Source: Corynebacterium pseudodiphtheriticum DSM 44287 | GTDB lineage: Bacteria > Actinomycetota > Actinomycetes > Mycobacteriales > Mycobacteriaceae | Direction of reading: 5' to 3' | Assembly: GCF_000688415.1 (NCBI RefSeq) | Contig: NZ_JIAH01000006.1 | Location: 343,044 to 407,043, forward strand | Length of the DNA: 64,000 nucleotides | Shown: positions 16,901 through 24,416 of the stretch, piece by piece | Layout: each line of letters begins with the position of its first letter | How positions within the stretch are numbered: position 1 is the first letter of the stretch | Program-made: the position numbers and the translations under genes | Notes under the pieces: generated by a model | The model's input: only the letters and a program-made list of their open reading frames with translations | Told to the model about the DNA's origin: nothing | Database searches by the model: none

Positions 16901-18891
16901 TCGTCTGGGTTGCCTTCGTTCAACGCGATGGAGTTGATCTTCGCATTGAAGCGATCATCGTGGGCACGCAGCGCGTTTAGGATCTGCCAGACCACCTTGA
17001 AACGCGTGTTGTCGTTCAGAGCCTGCGATGGGCTCACCCCAGGAGGCACCGCGACCGGCAGAATAATATAGCCATAGTCTTTGCCCTCTGCCTTACGCAT
17101 CACGCGGCCGACAGACTGCACCACATCCACCATGGAGTTACGCGGTTGGAAGAAGATCACCGAATCCAGCCCCGGCACATCCACGCCTTCCGACAGGCAG
17201 CGCGCGTTGGTCAAAACCCGGGATTCCGTCGGGGCAATATCAGCTTCCAGCCAGTTAATCCGCGAAGAACGCTGCATCGCGTTCATGGTGCCGTCGACAT
17301 GCTGGGCTGCCACAGCCACATCCGTGTTATGCAGGCTGATGTCTTCCAGCGCGGCGTGCTCGTGCAGCGATTCCTGGTGTGCGGCCACCAAAGCAGGGAA
17401 GGAATCTGCGATCTGTTTGGAATGCTTGATGTCTTTCGCAAAAGCGACCGTGCGTTGCATCGGCTTGGCATTAACCTCGAAGCCGTCCTTGGTGCCCTGC
17501 AACTTGCCGGAGCGTTTTGCCAGTGCATTCCACGCGCCGATGATCGCCGAAGCCGTCGTGAGGTTCACTAATTGCCCTGGGGCGTTGGCAAGGGCTTCTG
17601 CGGCGACGTCCTCGTCGACCGTCATCACCAACACCTTGTAGTCGGTAAGCAACCCGCGCTCGACGGCCTCGCCGAAGCCTAACCGGTGAAATTCCGGGCC
17701 GTAGACACCTTCATCATCCATCGATGCCAGCTCCGCCGAGTGGTCCGCGGCTTTGTCTTTCACATCGTCGTCGAAAAGCTTTGGTGTGGCCGTCATGTAC
17801 AGACGCTTGTCGGCCTTGATGTAGTCGCCTTCGTGGATGCGCACAAAGTTGGAGGCGTCCTCACCGGCCAAGGTCACACCAGTGGTGCGGTGCGCTTCAT
17901 CGCAAATGACCAAGTCGAAATCGTCAAGGCCGTTGTGCTGCGCGTCGTGTACCGTAGGCAGCGACTGGTAGGTGGAAAAGACCACGTGCAGACCAGCAGA
18001 GTGCTTGCCGGTATTAAAAACTTCCGCTAGGCGCTTACCATTTGTAGATACCGGAACTTCTAGATCATACGGCGCGATATCCTCGGCGCCTTTGCCCACC
18101 TTGGTATCCGAGCACACCGCGAAGCTGCGCATGTCCACCGTGGCCTGTGCAGTCCACTCACGCAGGGTTTGTGAGAGTAGCGCGATAGACGGAACCAGGA
18201 ATAAAACCCGGGCTTTACCCCCCCCGTTTTCGCGCGCGAACTGCTCAGCCAAGCGCAGCGATGTAAACGTCTTGCCCGTACCGCAGGCCATGATCAGCTT
18301 GCCGCGATCATGGGTAGCGAAACCAGCCAGGGCTTTTTCGATTGCCTCAGATTGGTGTTTGCGGGGCTGGAAAGCTTGCTTACGCTCCAGTTTCACTTGG
18401 ATTTCTGAGCCAGGGAATGCCACATCCCAGTTCACCGGGGCAGAAGCAATATCTGCGATACCGATACGGCTGGTTTCAATGATTTGGTTCGCCAGCGCGG
18501 CCTCGGCATTCGAGGACCACTTATCCGTCGTCGAGATGATATAGCGGTGCGAGAAATGTTCCCGGCCCTTTTCCGTTTCGAAGGATTTTCCAGAGGCCTC
18601 AAAGAAGGAGTCGATGTGGCCTTTTTGGATACTGGTGGTTGGCTTATAAAACTTTGCCTGGATGGCGACCCAGCTGTCATCGGCCACGCGGTGGGCCACC
18701 ATATCGATGCCCGTGTCAGTTTGGCCGTTGTTATAGCGCCAATCGGACCAGCGGCAGACCTCATCGAACTGCTCGGCCAGCGATGGTGTGGTGCGGAAGA
18801 AGTTCACCATGAGTTTTTCGAAGGCAATACCGTACTTGCCCTGCGGTTGATTCTCACGTAGCTGGTCCAGAACTTCTTCAAACGTAGCCAT
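13957..18891 (-). CDS. type ISP single-chain restriction-modification enzyme
   Basis: This 1644-residue protein combines all activities of a type ISP system (LlaGI/LlaBIII type): it methylates its own site and moves on unmodified DNA to cut it. Residues 1-150 form an Mrr-like PD-(D/E)xK nuclease (GIDMV with Asp63, then QAK at 78-80). A helicase-like ATPase follows (ACGTGKTFTS at 202-211, DEAH at 331-334). Then comes a gamma-class adenine methylase (DPFTGTSTF from 911, NPPYS from 1028) and a C-terminal target recognition domain. Part of that domain (about 14760-15290) is clearly AT-rich, as expected for exchanged specificity modules. The start at 18891 follows CATAAT by six bases, so the mRNA may be leaderless. 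Full length for the family. Confidence 0.93.
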   Translation of the reverse strand: MATFEEVLDQLRENQPQGKYGIAFEKLMVNFFRTTPSLAEQFDEVCRWSDWRYNNGQTDTGIDMVAHRVADDSWVAIQAKFYKPTTSIQKGHIDSFFEASGKSFETEKGREHFSHRYIISTTDKWSSNAEAALANQIIETSRIGIADIASAPVNWDVAFPGSEIQVKLERKQAFQPRKHQSEAIEKALAGFATHDRGKLIMACGTGKTFTSLRLAEQFARENGGGKARVLFLVPSIALLSQTLREWTAQATVDMRSFAVCSDTKVGKGAEDIAPYDLEVPVSTNGKRLAEVFNTGKHSAGLHVVFSTYQSLPTVHDAQHNGLDDFDLVICDEAHRTTGVTLAGEDASNFVRIHEGDYIKADKRLYMTATPKLFDDDVKDKAADHSAELASMDDEGVYGPEFHRLGFGEAVERGLLTDYKVLVMTVDEDVAAEALANAPGQLVNLTTASAIIGAWNALAKRSGKLQGTKDGFEVNAKPMQRTVAFAKDIKHSKQIADSFPALVAAHQESLHEHAALEDISLHNTDVAVAAQHVDGTMNAMQRSSRINWLEADIAPTESRVLTNARCLSEGVDVPGLDSVIFFQPRNSMVDVVQSVGRVMRKAEGKDYGYIILPVAVPPGVSPSQALNDNTRFKVVWQILNALRAHDDRFNAKINSIALNEGNPDELPVVVDPVANPKKPIVDPAPSPTDNPTDEDTAKQIALFSLERWQEAIYTKLVDKVGSRTYWEDWADDVAKIAENQVTRITKLVDGADKHLRAEFDDFVDGLRNNLNDGIGEADAISMLSQHLITAPVFNALFDNHDFIENNPVAQVMQRMTDALQDAHLDSETESLEKFYESVRVRASEVTSASGKQQVIKDLYERFFRKAFKKQAEALGIVYTPVEIVDFILRTADEVSQKHFGKGLSDEGVSILDPFTGTSTFMVRLLQSGLIKPEDMARKYTNELFATEIMLLAYYVSAVNIETTYNALREEAAQRNGEPTPDYVPFTNIALADTFQIHEDGDIPDLNIFRENNATIERQKNAPINVVIGNPPYSAGQKSANDLNANQKYPSLDKRIADTYAASSTAQRKGSLYDSYLRAFRWATDRIGDQGIVAFVSNGGWIDGNTGDGVRLSMAEDFTDLYAFNLRGNARTAGEQRRKEAGNVFRDGGRTTIAVMIGIKDPTKSGFQLHYQDIGDYLTAEEKLGIIDDSSIETIDWQSIEPNKEGDWLNQRSEEFDTWPVIGEKKGSSEKIFHSFSAGVKTSRDSWCYNFNPRRLFNNVSETAAYYNATVDLAQEILCENKSIEFEDLKSHLDITKFSWDRTNRRQVLQGKKIRIEKSKIRKSLYRPFTKQICYFDSNRQLNNDTYQLSSIFPTPLHENVGLGVCSASTRTPFSVLGLDVLPNLGLFMDPVQFFPRFTWSPVNAEDGGLFGEENVVKQGEASIYGQVGEVVDGYVRVDNITDEIKQIYRDALGGDVSGDDIFHFVYGKLHDPGYRTQYAADLKKMLPHIETPTSRAEFDKFAVAGKELMALHVNYESVEPWPLDIQVKGDESNRETWRVQKMKWAKRKAPETGKNVNDVTKLIYNKQVTISGIPAEADEYMLGSRSAVAWLIDRYQVKKDKASGIVNDPNDWADEVGNPRYIVDLIGKVTRVAMETVRIVDGLEN

Positions 18892-18948
18892 GCACCGATT
18901 ATGCCTTACGAGGTTGCGGGTCGAGGTGCTTGGTGCACCTTGCCCAGC

Positions 18949-18993
18949 CTATGGTTCCTGGCCAGTGCCCGCGTTAATGATTCTATGCTGCAC
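18949..18993 (-). pseudogene. truncated AlpA-like gene, cassette copy 3
   Basis: The minus strand reads (V)QHRIINAGTGQEP and then a stop, matching the first residues of the cassette proteins (MQPKIIDADTGQELW). It overlaps the end of the membrane-protein gene exactly as in copies 1 and 2. Similarity stops here, about 58 bases before the ISP start, so the ISP locus seems to have displaced the rest. Confidence 0.7.
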
Positions 18994-19148
18994 TGTCTTT
19001 CTTTTTGGAGGAAGCGGCCGTCGCTAAGTTGTAGCCAGATAGTGCCGCGAGTGCCACGACTATCCCCCAGATCGGAGAATCAGCAATGATCGAATACGCT
19101 GCAGCAACAACGATTCCTCCTAGGGCGGATGCTTGTTTTAAGGTCATT
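18983..19148 (-). CDS. small membrane protein, cassette copy 3
   Basis: This 54-residue protein starts at ATG 19148 with AAAGGAA upstream; an in-frame ATG 18 bases earlier is less likely. Two hydrophobic stretches (ASALGGIVVAAAYSII and IWGIVVALAALSGYNLA) are followed by a charged tail ending KKKDSAA. The GACAGTGCAGCATAG end overlaps the truncated AlpA-like frame as in the other copies. The upstream hairpin at 19170-19190 matches the cassette layout. Function unknown. Confidence 0.55.
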
Positions 19149-19169
19149 GTGTTGATTCCTTTCATTCAG

Positions 19170-19190
19170 GTCCCACAAGTATGGGGACCA
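19170..19190 (-). promoter_or_regulatory. leader hairpin before membrane gene, copy 3
   Basis: A 6-bp stem (GGTCCC / GGGACC, arms 19170-19175 and 19185-19190) lies directly before the ribosome site of the small membrane gene, in the place taken by hairpins in cassettes 1 and 2. It is shorter than the others. Confidence 0.45.
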
Positions 19191-19266
19191 TTCGGGATTT
19201 AATTACCGTTGCAGCTGGTTTGATGATACTGGGGCGCATTTTTTCAACACTGCACGCGTTGAAGAG

Positions 19267-19344
19267 TCAAAGCTCAAGAAGCTCTTCGCCTTTATCGGTG
19301 AGCAAATATATTCCATAGCGCTTATTCTTCCATTCTCGCAGAGC
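19267..19344 (-). pseudogene. C-terminal winged-helix-like remnant
   Basis: The minus strand reads REWKNKRYGIYLLTDKGEEL and then LEL and stop, which resembles the end of a winged-helix domain (T.KG..LL). No start or N-terminal part is present. The rest of 19191-19384 contains nothing I can support apart from the ribosome site of the next gene. This probably marks the right edge of the accessory region. Confidence 0.35.
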
Positions 19345-19384
19345 TAGAATGCCAGGGAAGAATACGGCGAAAGGTAACCCCCCA

Positions 19385-19756
19385 ATGCTTCATCCCTACC
19401 GCGTGAACCTGGACTGGCTCTGGGGCACACCACCCGGGAATGACGGCACCGCTGCTACCGTGCGTGCGGTCCTCGAAGGTGCTGACGCCTGCGCATTAGC
19501 CCAAGCCTGGCTGGAAAGCCTCTCGGCTGATGAAGACGGCCATCGTGGCGAAGGTGGATGGGGAGCACAGTTAGTACACGCCGGGGAACACTCGCGCCGG
19601 GCCATCGTGGCGATCACTTCCGCCGGAGAAGACGTTGCTGACGGCATCGAAGACGGCACCGATAACTTGTACTGCTTCCTCGTCGAGCGGGTGCGCGCTG
19701 TGCTGAACCCTGAACTGAGTGTGGAATGGCAGGAGCTTGACCGTCGGCAAGCGTAA
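19385..19756 (+). CDS. hypothetical protein next to polA
   Basis: This 123-residue acidic protein contains TAATVRAVLEGADACALAQA and GWGAQLVHAGEHSRRAIVAI. I chose ATG 19385 because AAAGG lies ten bases upstream; an in-frame ATG at 19349 lacks a ribosome site. No family recognised. Base and codon use match the core genes that follow, so it belongs to the chromosome and not to the island. Confidence 0.6.
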   Translation: MLHPYRVNLDWLWGTPPGNDGTAATVRAVLEGADACALAQAWLESLSADEDGHRGEGGWGAQLVHAGEHSRRAIVAITSAGEDVADGIEDGTDNLYCFLVERVRAVLNPELSVEWQELDRRQA

Positions 19757-19834
19757 CGGGGCAGCAGGCCACGGTGCTCTAGCTGCGGCGGTTGGGCTCT
19801 AGCGCTGTGGCTGTAGTGTGCTGCCGGTGGCGGC

Positions 19835-19840
19835 TAAAGT
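19835..19840 (+). promoter_or_regulatory. polA -10 element, leaderless
   Basis: TAAAGT ends seven bases before the polA ATG and no ribosome site lies between, so the transcript likely begins at or next to the start codon. Confidence 0.5.
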
Positions 19841-19847
19841 GTAGGGC

Positions 19848-22472
19848 ATGAAACGCCTCTTGCTCATCGACGGACACTCCATGGCCTTCCGTGCTTTTTA
19901 CGCACTCCCGGCAGAAAATTTCTCCACCGGCGGCGGCCAGCACACCAACGCGGTCTACGGATTCCTCACCATGCTTACCGGCATCGTCGGCGATGAAAAA
20001 CCCGACCACATCGCGGTGGCCTTCGACGTCGGGCGCAAGACCTTCCGCACCGAAAAATTCCCGGATTACAAAGCCCAGCGCGCGGCCACGCCAGAAGAAT
20101 TCAAGGGCCAAGTTGAACTCATCCGCGAAGTCATCGAAGCACTCGGCATCACCACGCTCTCAGTCGAAAACTACGAGGCCGACGACATCCTCGCCACCCT
20201 GGCCACCGCGGCCGGGGCACAGTCCGGCGAATACGAAACACTGATCGTCACCGGCGACCGCGACTACCTACAGCTGGTCAACGACACCACCACCGTGTTG
20301 TACCCCATGCGCGGGGTATCCAAGCTGCACCGCTTCACCCCAGATGCCGTAGAAGAAAAATACGGCTTGAGCCCGCAGCAATACCCGGACTTCGCCGCGC
20401 TACGTGGCGACCCATCCGATAACCTTCCCAACATCCCCGGCGTCGGCGAAAAAACCGCACAAAAATGGATCAAACAATACGGCAGCCTCGACGAGCTGAT
20501 CGCCAACGCCGACGACATCAAAGGCAAAGCCGGCAACAGCTTCCGCGAACGCATCGAACAAGTGCGCCTCAACCGTGAACTCACGCAAATGATCACTGAT
20601 ATGCAGCTTTCGCACAGCCCGGATGATCTTTCTTTTGCCGACGTCGACGCCAACCAAGTGGCCGCCCATTTCGACGACCTCGAATTCGGCCCCAACCTAC
20701 GCGACCGCGTACTCGGCGTATTTGGCGCTGAAGCCGAGATTGACGACACCCCCGAATTACCCGCCATCTCACACGACGAAGCCACACTCACCGACTGGCT
20801 CGCCGAACACACCGAAGGCGTCGCCATGTTCGTCGACGGCAACGGCGCGCCGGGCCAGGGGGATGCCACAGCGATTGCGCTCGTCGACACGAACCGGCAG
20901 GGCATCACGGTGGTGCTGGAAGATCTTTCCGCCGACGAAGACAAAGCCCTGGCAGAATGGCTTGCCGACGACAGCGCCAGCAAATATTTGCACGAGGCCA
21001 AAGCGGCCTTCCACATGCTGGCAGGCCGCGGCTACCAGCTGCGCGGCATCAGCCACGACACCGCGATCGCCGCATATCTGCTGCGCCCAGGCCAGCGCGG
21101 TTATGATCTGGCCGATGTTTACCAGCGCCACCTGCAGAAAACCTTGCCGGGCGGGGAGGGGGAAACCCAGCAGCTGTTGGAAAAAGCCGGGGCGATCCTC
21201 GAGCTAGCGGAGCTTTTGACCGCCGAGCTGCTGAAGATCGAAAGTTTCGAGCTCTACCGCGACCTGGAGCTGCCGCTAGTGCAGATCCTAGGAACGATGG
21301 AAGCCACCGGCATTGCCGTCGATCGTGAGGTATTGGACGAGCAAGCCGAGACCTTCGCCGAGATGGTGCGCGAAGAACAAGACGCCGCCCGCGAGCTGGC
21401 CGGTGATGAAAACCTGAACTTGAATTCGCCCAAACAGCTGCAAACCGTGCTGTTTGAGACCCTAGATTTGCCGAAGACGAAGAAAACCAAAACTGGTTAT
21501 TCCACCGCCGCTGGTGAGATCGAGGCTTTGGCGGCGAAGCACCCGCACCCATTTTTGGACCGGCTGCTGGCACACCGCGAATACCAGAAGATGAAGACCA
21601 CCCTGGAAGGGCTGTCCAAAACCGTGCAAGGCGATGGGCGCATTCACACCAGCTTCCACCAAACGGTGGCCTCGACCGGCCGGTTGAGCTCGTCAGACCC
21701 CAACCTGCAGAATATCCCGGTGCGTACCGAGGCCGGGCGGAAGATCCGCTCCGCATTCCAGGTCAGTGAAGGTTTTGAAACGCTGCTGAGTGCGGACTAC
21801 TCGCAGATCGAAATGCGCGTGATGGCGCACTTATCCGGCGATCCGGGGCTAATCCAGGCCTACCAAGAAGGCGAAGACCTGCACAATTATGTCGGTTCGC
21901 GCGTGTTCGACGTCCCGGTGGAAGAAGTCACCCCGGAACTGCGCCGCCGGGTTAAGGCAATGTCCTACGGCCTGGTGTACGGCTTGTCTGCCTACGGCCT
22001 ATCGCAGCAGCTGAATATTCCACCGGGGGAGGCAAAAAAGATCATGGAAAACTACTTCGCCCGCTTCGGTGGGGTGAAGCAGTACCTGGATGAGGTCGTC
22101 GAAAAGGCCCGGCATGATGGCTTTACCGCAACGGTGTTTGGTCGGCGCCGTTATTTGCCGGAGCTGAACTCAGATAACCGCGTTGCCCGGGAGAACGCCG
22201 AACGGGCCGCGTTGAATGCGCCGATTCAGGGCACGGCCGCAGACATCATTAAGGTGGCGATGATCCGTGTCGACGACGCGCTGCGGGAAGCGAAGTTGCG
22301 TTCCCGGGTGTTGTTGCAGGTGCACGACGAGTTGGTCGTGGAAATCGCGCAAGGCGAGCTGGAGCAGGTCCGCGAGCTGGTGGAACGCGAAATGGATCAA
22401 GCCATCACGCTGACCGTCCCGCTGGAGGTTTCCACCGGCTCGGGCACCAACTGGCAAGCCGCCGAGCACTAG
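19848..22472 (+). CDS. polA: DNA polymerase I
   Basis: This 874-residue enzyme fills gaps and removes RNA primers in replication and repair. The N-terminal 5' nuclease (1-300) shows LLIDGHSMAFRAFY, YEADDILATL, VTGDRDYLQL and GDPSDNLPNIPGVGEKT. The middle domain (about 310-450) has the fold position of the 3'-5' proofreading exonuclease but lacks its acidic residues (FVDGNG in place of DTE), so it is probably inactive. The polymerase domain carries motif A (ADYSQIEMRVMAHLSGD, near 648), motif B (RRVKAMSYGLVYGLS, near 699) and motif C (VHDELVVE, near 825). Length and order fit actinobacterial PolA. Confidence 0.97.
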   Translation: MKRLLLIDGHSMAFRAFYALPAENFSTGGGQHTNAVYGFLTMLTGIVGDEKPDHIAVAFDVGRKTFRTEKFPDYKAQRAATPEEFKGQVELIREVIEALGITTLSVENYEADDILATLATAAGAQSGEYETLIVTGDRDYLQLVNDTTTVLYPMRGVSKLHRFTPDAVEEKYGLSPQQYPDFAALRGDPSDNLPNIPGVGEKTAQKWIKQYGSLDELIANADDIKGKAGNSFRERIEQVRLNRELTQMITDMQLSHSPDDLSFADVDANQVAAHFDDLEFGPNLRDRVLGVFGAEAEIDDTPELPAISHDEATLTDWLAEHTEGVAMFVDGNGAPGQGDATAIALVDTNRQGITVVLEDLSADEDKALAEWLADDSASKYLHEAKAAFHMLAGRGYQLRGISHDTAIAAYLLRPGQRGYDLADVYQRHLQKTLPGGEGETQQLLEKAGAILELAELLTAELLKIESFELYRDLELPLVQILGTMEATGIAVDREVLDEQAETFAEMVREEQDAARELAGDENLNLNSPKQLQTVLFETLDLPKTKKTKTGYSTAAGEIEALAAKHPHPFLDRLLAHREYQKMKTTLEGLSKTVQGDGRIHTSFHQTVASTGRLSSSDPNLQNIPVRTEAGRKIRSAFQVSEGFETLLSADYSQIEMRVMAHLSGDPGLIQAYQEGEDLHNYVGSRVFDVPVEEVTPELRRRVKAMSYGLVYGLSAYGLSQQLNIPPGEAKKIMENYFARFGGVKQYLDEVVEKARHDGFTATVFGRRRYLPELNSDNRVARENAERAALNAPIQGTAADIIKVAMIRVDDALREAKLRSRVLLQVHDELVVEIAQGELEQVRELVEREMDQAITLTVPLEVSTGSGTNWQAAEH

Positions 22473-22559
22473 CCTCGCTAGCACCCGGCAGCATTCTGGA
22501 GTGCTCGAGAGCCAACCGCGAGTTGCTCGGCATTGCGGTCGGGGCGTGAGCCACTTCTT

Positions 22560-24311
22560 CTAGGTCCGAAACTCGAAGACTAAGCTGCCTGCATCTGGCA
22601 GATCGGAGCCGTGCTTGCCGACGGTCGGCACTGGTAACCCTGCGCGGCCGAAGAGATAATACAGCTCTTCCCGGCTGCGCAGTTGCTCGCCGTACAGTGC
22701 GAAGGTGACCAGTGCGCTCTCGGCACTAGACCGCTCAGCACTAGACTGCGCGGTGGCAGAACGTGAGGCAGCAGACGGTGCGGTGGCACCGGTTTCACCA
22801 GTGAAATCCGGCACTCGGCACTGGCAAGCAAGCCGCAGCGAATCTGCCCCGGTTTGTTGTTGCTTGCGGTAGAGATCCTGCAGATACTCGGTTGCCGCCG
22901 CATCGTCGCGTTGGGCCAGATCTGCAGTCACCGGGATGACTGAGTTAGTTGCGTCTGTTGTTTCTGTTGCTTCGGTTGGTGCTGCTGCGGTGCCTGATCC
23001 CGTGGCTGTCCCGGCCGCAGCCGCAATTCCCGGGTGGTAGCCGTCGACAAGCGCGGTACGCAGGTGCACGAGACCCGCCAAAGTTGCTTGGTTGCGCTGA
23101 TTGTTATCAGATAGCTGCTCGACGGTGGCGTCTTCAGCCAGAATCCGGCCAGAAGCAGTCAACTGCCACTGCGCAGACGCGGCACGGGAAACCAAGCCCA
23201 GGGTTTCCAGGTACACCAAAAGCTTTTCCAGCCCAGCCGTTTGGGTGTTCGTGGCTGCAGCAAGCTCGTGCACATCACGTGGGGCGGTGGCCAAGGTGGT
23301 GCCCAGTCCCACGGTTACTGCCGTGCGAATGGCGAAAGCCGCGGTGAGGTCACTCAGAGCAGCAAATTCTGCCTGAGTGTTGCGGGTTGACGTACCGTTC
23401 CCAGCGTGCCCGCCCTCGTGCGGTGTTAATTGTGCTGGTTCGGCAGTGTTCGCTGTTGCGGTATGTGCGCTGGGACTGGCCAACGTTTCTGGCGCCCGGC
23501 GTGGTGGCGTGGAGTAGTGCTTCGTGCGGGATTTCCAATAACCAGAAAAATGCATCTGGTGTTTACGTAGCCCCTTGGCCTCCTGCAACCACCGGCGAAT
23601 TGGTTTCAAACTGGCAGACTCGCCAGCTACCCAGGCGAAAACTTCGCCGTCCCACCAGTCGGTGGCAGTGATGGCATCGTACAGTGTGTCCCCATCGCTG
23701 TGGAACAACCAGGTGATTTCCACGCCTTCTGGGCAGGGGAATTGTTGGCGGTGGGAGTGCTCGTCAACCAAAATAAAAAATTTGCCGCGCTGCCCGGCAG
23801 GCCATTCTTCTAGCCAACGGCTCAGCGCGGGCAACGCGGTAGCATCACCAGCGGCAAGGATCCAGTCAGCGCCTTGCGGTTGGGAAGACGTCGACTTCGG
23901 GCCTGCGATTTGCACAGTATCGCCAGGTTGAGCTTGTGACGCCCACGAGGTGGCGGGGCCGGAGCCATGCAAAACAAAATCTATATCCAGCTCGCCGTGC
24001 TGGCTATTGAAACGGCGCACGGTATAAGTTCGGCGTGGCGACGACGAAGATTTTGCAGGCCAATCCAATTTTCCATCGCGCTGCGATGGGCCCACGGGTT
24101 GTTGTCCAGGAGAATTGGGCAGGATTAGTTTGATGGAGTCATCGAAATTATCTGAGCGAAACTCTGGGACGACGTAGCCGTTGTCGGCAGTATGCGCTGC
24201 TAGTTGTGGGCCGCCCAGGGTGACCCGACGCATGCCGTCGGTGACATCCTGGACGCGCAGCACCTGCAGAAATCGGGTGCTTGCTGGGTACGAAGTACGT
24301 GTGCGGACCAT
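22560..24311 (-). CDS. siderophore-interacting protein with winged-helix tail
   Basis: Residues 1 to about 275 form a ferric-siderophore reductase of the SIP family: an FAD-binding barrel with LPNSPGQ, then a C-terminal NAD(P)H part with GDATALPALSRWLEEWP, WVAGESASLKPIRRWL and the family mark SGYWK. It would release iron from siderophores in the cytoplasm. Unusually the protein continues to 583 residues. After a linker, residues about 330-410 (AFAIRTAVTVGLG, LLVYLETLGLV, WQLTASGRILAED) resemble the dimerisation winged helix of O-methyltransferases. Then follows a low-complexity Ala/Thr/Ser part without a visible methylase site. The start follows TAAAAT by six bases, a leaderless layout. Convergent with polA. 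Confidence 0.85.
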   Translation of the reverse strand: MVRTRTSYPASTRFLQVLRVQDVTDGMRRVTLGGPQLAAHTADNGYVVPEFRSDNFDDSIKLILPNSPGQQPVGPSQRDGKLDWPAKSSSSPRRTYTVRRFNSQHGELDIDFVLHGSGPATSWASQAQPGDTVQIAGPKSTSSQPQGADWILAAGDATALPALSRWLEEWPAGQRGKFFILVDEHSHRQQFPCPEGVEITWLFHSDGDTLYDAITATDWWDGEVFAWVAGESASLKPIRRWLQEAKGLRKHQMHFSGYWKSRTKHYSTPPRRAPETLASPSAHTATANTAEPAQLTPHEGGHAGNGTSTRNTQAEFAALSDLTAAFAIRTAVTVGLGTTLATAPRDVHELAAATNTQTAGLEKLLVYLETLGLVSRAASAQWQLTASGRILAEDATVEQLSDNNQRNQATLAGLVHLRTALVDGYHPGIAAAAGTATGSGTAAAPTEATETTDATNSVIPVTADLAQRDDAAATEYLQDLYRKQQQTGADSLRLACQCRVPDFTGETGATAPSAASRSATAQSSAERSSAESALVTFALYGEQLRSREELYYLFGRAGLPVPTVGKHGSDLPDAGSLVFEFRT

Positions 24312-24317
24312 AAGCCC

Positions 24318-24323
24318 ATTTTA
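24318..24323 (-). promoter_or_regulatory. -10 element of the SIP gene, leaderless
   Basis: TAAAAT on the minus strand ends six bases before the ATG at 24311, with no ribosome site. Confidence 0.45.
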
Positions 24324-24416
24324 GTCGTACTTTGCTGACCCAGCTGTGGCGGTTGTACCCCGGCATCCCCCGTAGCCAGGGCTTAGCCTTGTGCTAGCCC
24401 GGTTCTACCCCAGGTT

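Noticed and set aside
21049..21756. Long minus-strand frame inside polA
   Set aside because: A shadow of GC-rich codon third positions; polA motifs A to C lie on the plus strand.
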